DNA of 64,000 bases, taken from UMGS363 sp051881815 (GTDB lineage Bacteria; Bacillota; Clostridia; Oscillospirales; Ruminococcaceae). Below, one piece after another: positions 48,430 through 57,553 of the stretch. The stretch spans positions 1 through 64,000 of the forward strand of contig JBJEQP010000083.1 in the NCBI GenBank assembly GCA_051881815.1, given 5' to 3'. A model generated the notes under the pieces. It searched no databases, was not told where the DNA came from, and was given only the letters and a program-made list of their open reading frames with translations. Numbering within the stretch: the first letter of the stretch is position 1; the number at the start of each line of letters is the position of its first letter. The translations under genes and the position numbers were made by a program.

Positions 48430-51400
48430 TTATTCTGCGGTTTCCAAATTCTGCGGCGGCTGTTCAAGACGGAGTATTTTTGAGATACCCTTTTCCTGCA
48501 TGGTTACACCGTACATTACGTCTGCTTCGTCCATTGAACCTCGTCTGTGCGTTACGAGAATGAACTGTGTTGTATCGGTAAATTTGCGGAGATACTGCGC
48601 ATATTTTGTAACGTTTATATCATCAAGCGCAGCCTCGATCTCGTCAAGGATGCAGAACGGCGCAGGCTTTATTTTAAGTATCGAGAAGTAGATGCAGATC
48701 GCAACAAAAGCCTGCTCGCCGCCCGAAAGCAGCGAAAGATTGTTGATGACCTTTCCCGGAGGTGCGACCTTTATCTCAATTCCCGATTCAAGAACATCAT
48801 CGGGATCGGTGAGCATAAGCTCTGCACGTCCGCCGCCGAAAAGCTCAACAAATATCTGCTTGAAGTTTTCATTGATGCGGTTGAAGCTTTCGGAGAACTG
48901 TCTGCGCATCGTGTCGGTGAGCTCGTCAATAAGTCTTTCCAGCTCACGCTTGGAGCTTTCAACATCCTCGAGCTGACCCGACATGAATTCGTAACGCTCG
49001 GAAACCTCCTTGTATTCTTCGATCGCGGCAACATTGACATTGCCGAGTGCGCGTATTTTCTGCTTTATCTCGGCAAGATCGCGCTGTATAACAAGCAGAT
49101 TTTCGACCGGCTTTGCAAGCTTTACCGCCTCGGAAAGATACAGCTCGTACTGCTCTGCCATATCGGCGATTATCTTGTCATAAGAGCCCTGAACGGAGGT
49201 TTTCCGCTCTTCAAGCCTTGTGACCTCACGGCTGAATTTTTCCTTGTTCTCGTTCATTTCACGGACAAGTCGGCGTTTTTCGTTCGACTTCTGCTCCATC
49301 GTGTGACTTTCGGAGCGAAGCTGTGCGATACGGTCGTTTATTCCTGCGGCTTCGTCCTTTGCGCCTTCAAGCTTTGCGTTGAGCGCATCGATCTCCGCCT
49401 GTTTTTCTGCAATAAATCTGTTCTTTTCGTCCAGCTCGATAACAAGCCTTGCGCTGCTGCTGCCGATCTCGAGCGACTGCGCTTCAAGGCGTGAAATTTC
49501 CGTCTTTATAGCTTCAATATCCTTTGCTATCTCGGTTTCACGCAGCTTCAGCTCCGACATTCTTTCGGAAAGCGCTTCACGCTTTTCCTGCATCCGACGG
49601 CGCTGTTCATCGTTTTCGGAAACGTCCTTTTCCTTTTCGGATATCTCATTTTCGACCGATTTCAAAGCTTCCTCGGCTGCCTTTACAGCGGCTTCGGTCT
49701 CGGCGATCCTGTTTTTGAGGGCATTTTTTGCGTCCTCCGAACCCGAAAGCTGTTCTTCGTTCTGCGCAGTCATAACTTCAATACGCTTCAATTCGGACTC
49801 AAAGCGTATCTTGTCCGCAGCAATAACGGACAGCTCTTCCTTTGCGCCCTCAATGTCAAAACCGAGCTTGTCCGTTTCGCTTTTGAGCTTTTCAGCCGAT
49901 GTGCGAAGCTCGGAAAGCTTTGTCTGGAGAGCGTTTTTCTCGTTTGTGAGCTTCTCGATATCGTTCTTTCGGGTAAGTACGCCGCTCGACTTTGAAACCG
50001 AGCCGCCCGTGAACGAACCGCCTGCATTGATGACCTGTCCGTCCAGCGTAACGATACGGAATTTGTAGCCGTATTTCTTTGCTATAAGCGTTCCGAGGTC
50101 GATATCCTCTGCGACGACAATTCTTCCGAGAAGTGAGTTGTAAACGCCCTCAAACTTCGGTTCAAACTTCACAAGATCGACCGCAAGCGCAACAAATCCG
50201 TCGCATCTGTCAAGACCGTTTTCGTTAAGACGGTTTCCCTTTACAGATGTGAGCGGCAGGAACGTTGCACGTCCTGCTTTCGTTTCCTGCAAAAGACGGA
50301 TACCACGCTTTGCAATGTCTTCATTCTCTACAACGATGTTCTGGAGTGCACCGCCCATAGCTGTTTCAATTGCAACGCTGTATTTTGATTCGACCTTGAT
50401 AAGCTGTGCTGCGGAACCGTAAACTCCGCTCAGCTGTCCTGATTTTGAAGCTTTAAGTATCTGCTTAACCGAGTGGGCAAAGCCTTCCATGCTGTTTTCA
50501 AGGTCGGCAAGCATACGGATGCGCTGATCCTTGTCACGGATAGAGAAATTTATCTCTTCAAGCTGCTTTTTCGCCGCTTCAAGCTTCTCCTTCCTTGCGG
50601 AGTAAAGCTTTGAGATGCCGCCTATCCTGTTGTTGAGCTCCTCGGTCTTTTCCTCGATGAGCGCAAGTCCGTCCGTACATTCGTCCTTCTCACGCTTCAA
50701 GTCTTCGAGTGCCGCACGGAGCGTTTCTTCCCTGCTGTCAGCGGAATCGAGCTGCGCCTTCATATCCTCGGCGGACTGCTTTCCCGTTGAAATGGAAACG
50801 CCGTATTCGGACTGCTTTATATATAATTTGTTGAGTTCGTTCTGTACCTGCGCCGACTTGCTGTCAATGCTGTCCTTTTCGGACGAAGCCTTGGAAAGCT
50901 CCTCGCTGACCGCGATATAATCGGTGCGTGTCTGTTCAAGCTCACCCTCCGATCTTTTCACCGCTTCAAGCTTTTCTTCGATAGCCTTGCGGTTTTCCTC
51001 ACCCGTGTTTTCGGAGAGTGCCTGCTGCTTCTTTATTTCCTCGATATCGTCGTTTGCGTGACGGATCTCGTTTTCGCATACAGCTATATCGGAGTGTATC
51101 TGCGTGTTTGCACGTTCCGATTCAAGTATGAGATTGCGAAGCTCTTCCGTGCGCAGAGTGTTTTCCTGCATACTTTCGGAAAGCTGCGTAAGCTCGTCTT
51201 CAAGTCTTGATATATCCGCTTCAACGTTGTTATATTCGTTTGTGCTGATAAGAAGCTTGTCGGAAATTTCGTCAAGATTCTTTTTAAGATCGTCAAGCTG
51301 ACGCACCCAGACGGTTATTTCAAGCGACTTTTTCGTTTCGGAATATTCGATGAATTTTTCCGCCTTTTCCGACTGGATCCGGAGCGGTTCAACTCTGCTT

Positions 51401-51996
51401 TCCAGCTCGCCGATGATATCGCGAAGGCGAAGGATATTGTCCTGCGCAGCGGCAAGCTTTCTTTCCGCGTCCGCCTTTTTATAGCGGAATTTCGATATTC
51501 CTGCGGCTTCCTCAAATATCTCACGGCGCTCGCCCGACTTTGCGGAAACTATCTCGGCAACTCGTCCCTGACCGATTATTGAGTAACCGTCACGGCCAAG
51601 ACCCGTGTCCATAAAAAGCTCGCAGATATCCTTCAATCGCACCTGTGCGCCGTTTATCATATATTCGCTTTCACCGCTGCGGTAAAGCTTTCTCGTCACC
51701 GATATCTGCTCGGACGGTATCTGTAGAATACCTCTGTTGTTGATGATGTTGAGCGTTACCGAAGCAAATCCCATAGGCTTGCGGAACTGTGTGCCCGAGA
51801 AGATAACGTCCTCCATTTTTCCGCCTCGGAGAGTCTTTGAGGACTGCTCGCCGAGTACCCAGCGCACAGCGTCGCCTATGTTGGATTTTCCGCTTCCGTT
51901 AGGACCGACGACCGCCGTGATCCCCTTGTCAAAGGTAAGCTTTATTTTATCGGGGAAGGACTTAAAGCCCTGTAACTCCAATGATTCCAGATACAT
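48430..51996 (-). CDS. smc: chromosome segregation ATPase SMC
   Basis: This 1188-residue condensin subunit has Walker A GPNGSGKSNIGDAVRWVLGE at about 32-51, a first coiled coil (about 165-500), a hinge domain (about 515-640, GVYGSAAQLIKVESKYSVAI), a second coiled coil, and the C-terminal head with signature LSGGEQAFVAICIYFSILK and Walker B PFCILDEIEAALDD. Length is normal. It is the middle gene of the rnc-elp3-like-smc series; ftsY, usually next, is separated by the disrupted gene. Confidence 0.97.
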   Translation of the reverse strand: MYLESLELQGFKSFPDKIKLTFDKGITAVVGPNGSGKSNIGDAVRWVLGEQSSKTLRGGKMEDVIFSGTQFRKPMGFASVTLNIINNRGILQIPSEQISVTRKLYRSGESEYMINGAQVRLKDICELFMDTGLGRDGYSIIGQGRVAEIVSAKSGERREIFEEAAGISKFRYKKADAERKLAAAQDNILRLRDIIGELESRVEPLRIQSEKAEKFIEYSETKKSLEITVWVRQLDDLKKNLDEISDKLLISTNEYNNVEADISRLEDELTQLSESMQENTLRTEELRNLILESERANTQIHSDIAVCENEIRHANDDIEEIKKQQALSENTGEENRKAIEEKLEAVKRSEGELEQTRTDYIAVSEELSKASSEKDSIDSKSAQVQNELNKLYIKQSEYGVSISTGKQSAEDMKAQLDSADSREETLRAALEDLKREKDECTDGLALIEEKTEELNNRIGGISKLYSARKEKLEAAKKQLEEINFSIRDKDQRIRMLADLENSMEGFAHSVKQILKASKSGQLSGVYGSAAQLIKVESKYSVAIETAMGGALQNIVVENEDIAKRGIRLLQETKAGRATFLPLTSVKGNRLNENGLDRCDGFVALAVDLVKFEPKFEGVYNSLLGRIVVAEDIDLGTLIAKKYGYKFRIVTLDGQVINAGGSFTGGSVSKSSGVLTRKNDIEKLTNEKNALQTKLSELRTSAEKLKSETDKLGFDIEGAKEELSVIAADKIRFESELKRIEVMTAQNEEQLSGSEDAKNALKNRIAETEAAVKAAEEALKSVENEISEKEKDVSENDEQRRRMQEKREALSERMSELKLRETEIAKDIEAIKTEISRLEAQSLEIGSSSARLVIELDEKNRFIAEKQAEIDALNAKLEGAKDEAAGINDRIAQLRSESHTMEQKSNEKRRLVREMNENKEKFSREVTRLEERKTSVQGSYDKIIADMAEQYELYLSEAVKLAKPVENLLVIQRDLAEIKQKIRALGNVNVAAIEEYKEVSERYEFMSGQLEDVESSKRELERLIDELTDTMRRQFSESFNRINENFKQIFVELFGGGRAELMLTDPDDVLESGIEIKVAPPGKVINNLSLLSGGEQAFVAICIYFSILKIKPAPFCILDEIEAALDDINVTKYAQYLRKFTDTTQFILVTHRRGSMDEADVMYGVTMQEKGISKILRLEQPPQNLETAE

Positions 51997-52010
51997 TTAT
52001 ATGCTCCGTT

Positions 52011-53006
52011 TCATTTAATTTTTTCAATGCGGATATCAAACAGCTTTTCAATGCTTTTATCCGCAATTATCTTGATTTCATAACCTTGCTTTGCAAAATA
52101 TCCAATGTTGCATTTTTTCTGTCCGACAGCCATGCTGACCGCCTTCGGATGAACATAACCGGCATAGCTGCCCTTTTCGCCGAGCTGCTTTTCAATAGCC
52201 TTGCGAAAGCGTATGCCAAGACATATCTCACGCATCGCAGGATGATAATATCCCCCGACAGCCTGCCCCTCAACGTTTTCCGAAGCGTGAAGTCCGAGCC
52301 TTATTATCTTAATGCCGTTCTGTTCAAACATTTCCATAAGCTCGGCGCAAAGCTCCGCTTCTTCATCAAATGGTATCGTTTTATATACCCCGCTCTGATA
52401 TAAGTCGGCAAGCTTTGTTCCGCCAAGTATCACAGTTGGGTATATCCTGACCGTTTCGGGTGAAAGCCTTATCAGCTCTTTTGCCGTATAAACATCGTCC
52501 TCGGGCGAAGCGCCGTAAAGTCCCGTCATCATCTGCAAGCCAAGCTCAAAACCGTATTCTTTTATGAGCTTTGAAGCGTTACGAACATCGTCCGAAGTGT
52601 GACCTCGCTCGTTCATCGCAAGAATATCATCACGCATCGACTGCGCACCGAGTTCGATCGCTGTAACGTGGTATTTTTTCAGAATATCAAGTATCTCACG
52701 GTCGATCTTGTCGGGTCGGGTAGATATCCTTATGCCGATAAGACCGTATTCTTTTATGAATGGCTGCGCAGCTTCAAGTAGGGAGATCATATATCCCCTT
52801 TCGACCGCCGTAAAGCTTCCGCCGAAGAACGCTATCTCCGTTTCGGAAGGCTTTTTCAGCTTCGGGCAGGCTTCCCCGAGCAGCTTTGTCACGTTTGCCG
52901 CATCGGGCGGTTCTTGTGTGCTGCTTATCGTCCGCTGATTGCAGAACGAGCAGCAGTTGGGACAGCCTTTGTGCGGAATAAAGATCGAAATGTTGCTGTG
53001 CGTCAT
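52011..53006 (-). CDS. Elp3-like radical SAM protein
   Basis: This 331-residue radical SAM enzyme has the iron-sulfur motif in HKGCPNCCSFCNQR at residues 11-24, the SAM-binding FFGGSFTAVE, ISTRPDKIDREIL and an Elp3-like central part (ELGAQSMRDDILAMNERGHT). The acetyltransferase half of archaeal/eukaryotic Elp3 is absent. Bacterial relatives sit between rnc and smc in many clostridia and are suspected of modifying tRNA, but the substrate is not established. Overlaps the rnc stop by 4 bp. Confidence 0.85.
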   Translation of the reverse strand: MTHSNISIFIPHKGCPNCCSFCNQRTISSTQEPPDAANVTKLLGEACPKLKKPSETEIAFFGGSFTAVERGYMISLLEAAQPFIKEYGLIGIRISTRPDKIDREILDILKKYHVTAIELGAQSMRDDILAMNERGHTSDDVRNASKLIKEYGFELGLQMMTGLYGASPEDDVYTAKELIRLSPETVRIYPTVILGGTKLADLYQSGVYKTIPFDEEAELCAELMEMFEQNGIKIIRLGLHASENVEGQAVGGYYHPAMREICLGIRFRKAIEKQLGEKGSYAGYVHPKAVSMAVGQKKCNIGYFAKQGYEIKIIADKSIEKLFDIRIEKIK

Positions 53007-53689
53007 ACCTTGTAGCCCATAAGCTCCAGCGCTTCCTTCGCAGCCATCTGTTCAGCCTGCTTTTTGCTGTGACCCTCGCCCGTTCCGATAACGTTGGAAT
53101 TGAGCATCACCTGAATGACAAACACACGGTTGTGGTCGGGGCCTGTCTGCGATTTAAGGAAATATTCTATCTTCTCTTCACGGTTGCGCTGGATGACTTC
53201 CTGCAGGATAGTCTTGTAATCGCCGTTTGAACGTTTCCTGTATTTGTCGATGTCCTCGGGCATAAATCCGAGAACGTATTTCCTTGCTTCGTCAAGACCA
53301 CCGTCAAGAAATACCGCTGCGATCACTGCTTCAAAGGCGTCGGAAACGATGGACGGACGTTCTCTGCCGCCGCTGTTTTCCTCGCCCTTGCCGAGAAGGA
53401 TATGCTTGCCGAGATCGATCTTTTTCGAGAATTCAAAGAGTGCCGTTTCGCATACGAGCGACGCCCTTATCTTCGTCAGATCACCCTCGGGAAGATGCTT
53501 GAAATGCTTGAAAAGATACTCCGAAACGACTATCGAGAGTACGCTGTCGCCGAGAAATTCAAGACGCTCGTTTGAGTTCCTTGCGTTCTTGAATTCATTG
53601 GCATAGCTTGAATGGGAAAGTGCTTCGTGAAGAAGCTCCTTATTTTTGAATGTATATCCTATCTTTTTTTCAAACTCTGAAAAATCCAT
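53003..53689 (-). CDS. rnc: ribonuclease III
   Basis: This 228-residue double-stranded RNA endonuclease matures rRNA and processes structured messengers. The catalytic signature NERLEFLGDSVLSIVVSEYLF (given as ERLEFLGDSVLS) is near 40, the second acidic cluster VSDAFEAVIAAVFLDGG near 115, and a dsRNA-binding domain occupies the last 70 residues. Start ATG 53689 follows AAAGGAACG. Upstream, where acpP is found in many Firmicutes, there is a family C repeat and no gene. Confidence 0.96.
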   Translation of the reverse strand: MDFSEFEKKIGYTFKNKELLHEALSHSSYANEFKNARNSNERLEFLGDSVLSIVVSEYLFKHFKHLPEGDLTKIRASLVCETALFEFSKKIDLGKHILLGKGEENSGGRERPSIVSDAFEAVIAAVFLDGGLDEARKYVLGFMPEDIDKYRKRSNGDYKTILQEVIQRNREEKIEYFLKSQTGPDHNRVFVIQVMLNSNVIGTGEGHSKKQAEQMAAKEALELMGYKV

Positions 53690-53746
53690 TTTATGAGCGT
53701 TCCTTTCCTGTCCGATATTTCCCCGAAAAAACGGAGAAAACGGCTT

Positions 53747-53908
53747 TATAGCAAGACACAAAATAGACTGACAAAAGGAGGCGAGGGCAAAGCTTGAAGA
53801 GTTAGGAACGAACCCGTAGGCAGGCTTGCCGCCTGTCAAGGGTGAGTGACGACACTATTCAAGCTTTGAACCGCCGAACTTGGCAGGATATTTTAGTGGA
53901 TTGCTATA
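53747..53908 (+). repeat. repeat family C, copy 3 (162 bp)
   Basis: Ends TATAGCAA and TTGCTATA; inner arms CAAAGCTTGAA/TTCAAGCTTTG and GGCG/CGCC. Core: TTAGGAACGAACCCG, hairpin CAGGC..GCCTG, CAAGGG, TGACGAC. It lies between plsX and rnc, so in leftward transcripts its complement is made. More divergent than copies 1 and 2. Confidence 0.75.
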
Positions 53909-53934
53909 GTTTGAAAATCAATATGTATAATTGT

Positions 53935-54942
53935 TTATTCTGCAGATTCGGCTTTGAGCTTTTCTATTGAGCGTGATATCTCGCCGATAACGTTGCCCTC
54001 AACACAGTTTTTAGCCTGACGTATAGCGTTGTAGAAAGCCTTTGCGTCCGAGCTGCCGTGAGCCTTTATAACAGGCTTGGAAATTCCCATGAGAACTGCA
54101 CCGCCGACTTCGGAATAGTCAAGCTTTTTCCTGATCGCCGCAACCTGCTTTTTGAGCAGGAGATATGCGATCTTTCCGCCAAGACTGCCAAGGAACATAC
54201 CCTTTAGCGTGTGCGCAAAGTAGGAACCCATGCCCTCGTAAAGCTTGAGCGCAACATTTCCCGTAAAGCCGTCCGAAACAGCTACCTGACATACGCCGAG
54301 CGGAATGTCACGGGCTTCAAGATTGCCGTAAAAATTGATCGGAGCCTTTTTGAGCTGCGCATAAGCTTCCTTGTCTATATCCCTGCCCTTTGTGTCCTCT
54401 GCGCCGACATTGATAAGACCGACCTTCGGCGACTTAACGCCGAGAACTCTCTCCATATAGCAGCTGCCCATGATACCGAACTGAACGAGCGCTTCGGGAC
54501 GGCACTCAACGTTTGCGCCTGCGTCAATGAGCATGATGTATCCGTCATCGGTCGGCATTATCGGAGCAAGAGCTGCTCTCTTTATGCCTTTTAAACGCTT
54601 TGTGATGAATGTCGCACCGACAACGAGCGCACCCGTGCTGCCTGCGGAAACAAAGGCGTCACCCTCACCGTCAGCGAGTGCTTTAAGTCCGACAGCCATT
54701 GAACAGTCGGAATGTTCATTTATTATGGAAGTCGGCTCTTCGTGAATGTCGATGACCGATTCCGTATGCTTTATCGAAATTCTGTTGAGGGAGATGCCGT
54801 TTGCCGATGCAAAGCTTTTTATTTTGTTCTCATCACCCGTAAGAACGATGTCAACATCAAGCTTTTCAACAGCCATAGCTGCACCCTTTATGATCTCATC
54901 GGGGGAATTATCTCCGCCGAATGCGTCAACGATTATTTTCAT
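53935..54942 (-). CDS. plsX: phosphate acyltransferase PlsX
   Basis: This 335-residue enzyme converts acyl-ACP to acyl-phosphate, feeding PlsY in phospholipid synthesis. It starts MKIIVDAFGGDNSPDEIIKG, with HTESVIDIHEEPTSI, DAFVSAGSTGALVVGATF and VAVSDGFTGNVALK further on, all standard PlsX segments. It is the last gene before the family C repeat and overlaps the preceding YcxB-like gene by 4 bp. Neither fapR, fabD nor acpP accompanies it here. Confidence 0.95.
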   Translation of the reverse strand: MKIIVDAFGGDNSPDEIIKGAAMAVEKLDVDIVLTGDENKIKSFASANGISLNRISIKHTESVIDIHEEPTSIINEHSDCSMAVGLKALADGEGDAFVSAGSTGALVVGATFITKRLKGIKRAALAPIMPTDDGYIMLIDAGANVECRPEALVQFGIMGSCYMERVLGVKSPKVGLINVGAEDTKGRDIDKEAYAQLKKAPINFYGNLEARDIPLGVCQVAVSDGFTGNVALKLYEGMGSYFAHTLKGMFLGSLGGKIAYLLLKKQVAAIRKKLDYSEVGGAVLMGISKPVIKAHGSSDAKAFYNAIRQAKNCVEGNVIGEISRSIEKLKAESAE

Positions 54943-55454
54943 TTTCTACTCCTTTTTATCTTCTCGTTTAAGAAGCGTGTGAAATTCTTGTCCGTCTTTT
55001 CGCTTTTCGGAATAACATACTCCGTGCCGTTTTCCGTTCTGATGATGAAGTGACCTTTTGCGTCACGGAAGCCTTCCAGCTTTTCATAAGGAAAATAGGC
55101 TGCGCCGTTTTCCTCGTGAATCAGAAAGCCGTCCGTGTAAAACTCATAGAGCCGCTTTTTTTCACCGACAGCGGACAACGTCTTTTGCGCCGAGCGTTTT
55201 ATTCCCGAAAGCGAAATGATCCCCGATATAACTGCCGATCCCGATATGATTGTGATAAGAAAATACCCTGCCAAAACCGAAATAACTGCTATAACAAATG
55301 CGACTGCAGTCACGGCAGCTTCAAACCTTGCCGCCGACCTTTTTTCACAGAGGATCTCTTCAAGACCGTAGCTTATCGGGAAGCTATAAACAGCAGGAGC
55401 AGCATTTTCCAGCTTAATTTCAACCTTGCTTGAAAACTCTTCAGTGTTTTTCAT
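54939..55454 (-). CDS. YcxB-like membrane protein (second of a pair)
   Basis: 171 residues: a cytoplasmic N-terminal 45, two membrane helices (about 45-85, AVTAVAFVIAVISVLAGYFL) and a C-terminal beta domain with LYEFYTDGFLIHEENGAAYF, FPYEKLEGF and RTENGTEYVIPKSE, the pattern of YcxB-like/PH-like domains. Function unknown. It is paralogous in layout to the gene before it (55467-56024). The stop overlaps plsX, which suggests a membrane-associated co-regulated role, but nothing more can be said. Confidence 0.7.
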   Translation of the reverse strand: MKNTEEFSSKVEIKLENAAPAVYSFPISYGLEEILCEKRSAARFEAAVTAVAFVIAVISVLAGYFLITIISGSAVISGIISLSGIKRSAQKTLSAVGEKKRLYEFYTDGFLIHEENGAAYFPYEKLEGFRDAKGHFIIRTENGTEYVIPKSEKTDKNFTRFLNEKIKRSRK

Positions 55455-55466
55455 TAGCTGCCTCCC

Positions 55467-56024
55467 TTATATCGACTTTACGGTGAATTTACCGCCGAGC
55501 TTGTTCTCCATCACCGCGCGCATGAGCTTTTTTTCCTCATCGGAAAGCTCCTTTTTCGGAATAAGATAGGTCTTTCCGTCATCACGGAAAAGCATGAATT
55601 CAAGCGTGTCCTCAACGCCCCTCGCAATGCGTTCATAGCTTTCGGAAATACCCTCGTAATCGCTTTTGAATGTGAAGTGATGACGATAAAAGGAGTAGGT
55701 AAAGCTTCCGCACCCGTTTGGCGCCCTGCGGACAGACCTGCTGACCTTTTGTGCATTCAGATACAGTTCAAGCGCAGCCAGAAGCGCAAATATCACATAC
55801 GATACCGCAAGCATCGGCTGACCTGCCGCAATCGCTGTCAGAACGATCTGCAAAAGTATAAGTACCAGCAGCACAGCGCCTATCAGCGTGAAAATGTATG
55901 CGCCGCCGCTTTTGAAAAGCATTGCCTGTTCAAGCTGCTTCAAGTCCTTTTCTCCGCAGCTCACGGTGAAGCTTACAAGCGGTTCTTTTCCCTTATCGGA
56001 AGGAAAATCAAAGAAAACATTCAT
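55467..56024 (-). CDS. YcxB-like membrane protein (first of a pair)
   Basis: 185 residues: soluble start (about 1-40), two hydrophobic helices (about 45-90, YIFTLIGAVLLVLILLQIVL) and a C-terminal beta domain with SFTYSFYRHHFTFKSDYEGI, FMLFRDDGKTYLIPKKEL and ending GGKFTVKSI. Same architecture as the next gene, from which it is separated by 12 bp; the two probably arose by duplication. It overlaps the trmFO stop by 4 bp. Confidence 0.7.
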   Translation of the reverse strand: MNVFFDFPSDKGKEPLVSFTVSCGEKDLKQLEQAMLFKSGGAYIFTLIGAVLLVLILLQIVLTAIAAGQPMLAVSYVIFALLAALELYLNAQKVSRSVRRAPNGCGSFTYSFYRHHFTFKSDYEGISESYERIARGVEDTLEFMLFRDDGKTYLIPKKELSDEEKKLMRAVMENKLGGKFTVKSI

Positions 56025-57352
56025 CTTTGTTCCTCCATAGCCTTGTCAAATGCTTCGAGCGCCCTGTCTGCAATGACCTGATAACGCTGCTGCTTGTCCT
56101 TTATGCGCTCGCCGATCTCGGGGAGGATTCCCATATTTGCGCCCATCGGCTGAAAATTCTCAACGCTTTCATCGGAGATATAAGCCGAAAGTGCGCCGAG
56201 CATTGTTTCCTTCGGAAGTGAAAGCACCGGCTTCCCGAGCAGCCTTCTTGCCATATTTTTCCCTGCAATGATACCGCTCGCAGCCGATTCCATATAGCCT
56301 TCTACGCCCGTTATCTGACCTGCGAAGAAAATTCTTCCGTCCGAGCGGAGAGAAAAATCTCTGTTCAGAAGCTTCGGCGAATTGAGGAATGAATTTCGGT
56401 GCATAACGCCGTAGCGTAAAAACTCCGCATTTTCCAGTCCCGGGATAAGCGAGAACACACGCTTCTGCTCGCCGAATTTGAGATTCGTCTGGAAGCCGAC
56501 AATGTTGTACATCGTTCCCGAGCTGTTCTCCTTTCGCAGCTGAACAACGGCGTAGGGACGCTTTCCCGTAACGGGATCGGTCAGTCCGACAGGCTTCATT
56601 GCACCATAGCGCATCGTTTCTTCGCCACGCTTGGCAAGCACTTCGATCGGCATACAGCCCTCGTAAACGGTAAAGCTGTCATTCTTGTTGTGAAGCTCCT
56701 GCGGACGGTCAAATTCGTGCAGCGGAGCGGATTCCGCATTTATTATCGCATTGTAAAATGTGAGATATTCTTCCTTTGTGAACGGGCAGTTGATGTAATC
56801 ATCGTCGCCTCTGCCGTAACGTGCGGCGAAGAACGCTCTGTTCATATCGAGCGACTCAAAGGAAACGATCGGAGCTGCCGCATCATAAAAGCTCAAATAT
56901 CCGCCGCTCAAACGGCTTATGCTTTCCGCAAGTCCGTCCGATGTAAGAGGTCCCGTTGCAATTATAACGTTCCCCTCGGGGATATCCGTTACCTCTTCGC
57001 TGTGGATAGTTATATTTTCGTGCGATCTTATCTTTTCGGTAACAAGATCGGAGAAAAGCTTTCTGTCGACCGCAAGCGCACCGCCTGCAGGCACAGCTGT
57101 TTCCTCTGCGCAGGGAACAGTAAGCGAACCCAGTCGGCGCATCTCCTCTTTGAGCAGACCTGCCGCCGAATTTACCCTCGAAGCTTTGAGCGAATTCGAG
57201 CAGACAAGCTCCGCAAAGCCTTCGTATTTATGCGCAGGAGAGAACTTTTTCGGCTTCATTTCGTACAGATCGACCCTGATCCCTGCCTGTGCAAGCTGCC
57301 ATGCCGCCTCGCATCCTGCAAGACCTGCACCAATGACTTTTACGTTATTCAT
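56021..57352 (-). CDS. trmFO: folate-dependent tRNA (uracil-54) methyltransferase TrmFO
   Basis: This 443-residue flavoprotein makes ribothymidine at position 54 of tRNA using methylene-tetrahydrofolate and FAD. The dinucleotide motif VIGAGLAGCEAAWQLA is at the N-terminus, with AELVCSNSLKASRVNSAAGL, NFQPMGANMGILPEI and GQITGVEGYMESAASG further on. All signatures are intact. In the usual order topA-trmFO, with a small zinc-ribbon gene between that overlaps its start by 4 bp. Confidence 0.96.
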   Translation of the reverse strand: MNNVKVIGAGLAGCEAAWQLAQAGIRVDLYEMKPKKFSPAHKYEGFAELVCSNSLKASRVNSAAGLLKEEMRRLGSLTVPCAEETAVPAGGALAVDRKLFSDLVTEKIRSHENITIHSEEVTDIPEGNVIIATGPLTSDGLAESISRLSGGYLSFYDAAAPIVSFESLDMNRAFFAARYGRGDDDYINCPFTKEEYLTFYNAIINAESAPLHEFDRPQELHNKNDSFTVYEGCMPIEVLAKRGEETMRYGAMKPVGLTDPVTGKRPYAVVQLRKENSSGTMYNIVGFQTNLKFGEQKRVFSLIPGLENAEFLRYGVMHRNSFLNSPKLLNRDFSLRSDGRIFFAGQITGVEGYMESAASGIIAGKNMARRLLGKPVLSLPKETMLGALSAYISDESVENFQPMGANMGILPEIGERIKDKQQRYQVIADRALEAFDKAMEEQR

Positions 57353-57552
57353 ATATTTTTATTCCTGAAAACCTTTGGATTCTGTGCGTATAATTCGATA
57401 TAGCCGCACTTGGGACATCCAAAGCAGTCAACACCGCTGCATCTGTCGCCGTCAAGGAGCTTTTTTTCTCCGTTCATCACGTTCAGCACGCCGCCGACAG
57501 CAGCCGATATAACAGCTTTTTTCATTTCAGTTTTACACTTCGGACAATCCAT
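57349..57552 (-). CDS. small zinc-ribbon protein (67 aa)
   Basis: 67 residues with two Cys pairs, MDCPKCKTEMKKA and FGCPKCGYIELYA, that should hold a zinc ion. The stretch between them (GGVLNVMNGEKKLL) resembles the central strand pair of PF20097-type proteins, an assignment not verified. ATG 57552 follows AAAGGATAA; the frame further upstream lies inside topA. It overlaps the trmFO start by 4 bp and lies 1 bp after topA. Role unknown. Confidence 0.8.
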   Translation of the reverse strand: MDCPKCKTEMKKAVISAAVGGVLNVMNGEKKLLDGDRCSGVDCFGCPKCGYIELYAQNPKVFRNKNI

Positions 57553-57553
57553 T

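Noticed and set aside
48547..49494. 315-aa rightward frame inside smc
   Set aside because: Antisense shadow of the coiled coil; smc is complete and continuous on the other strand.
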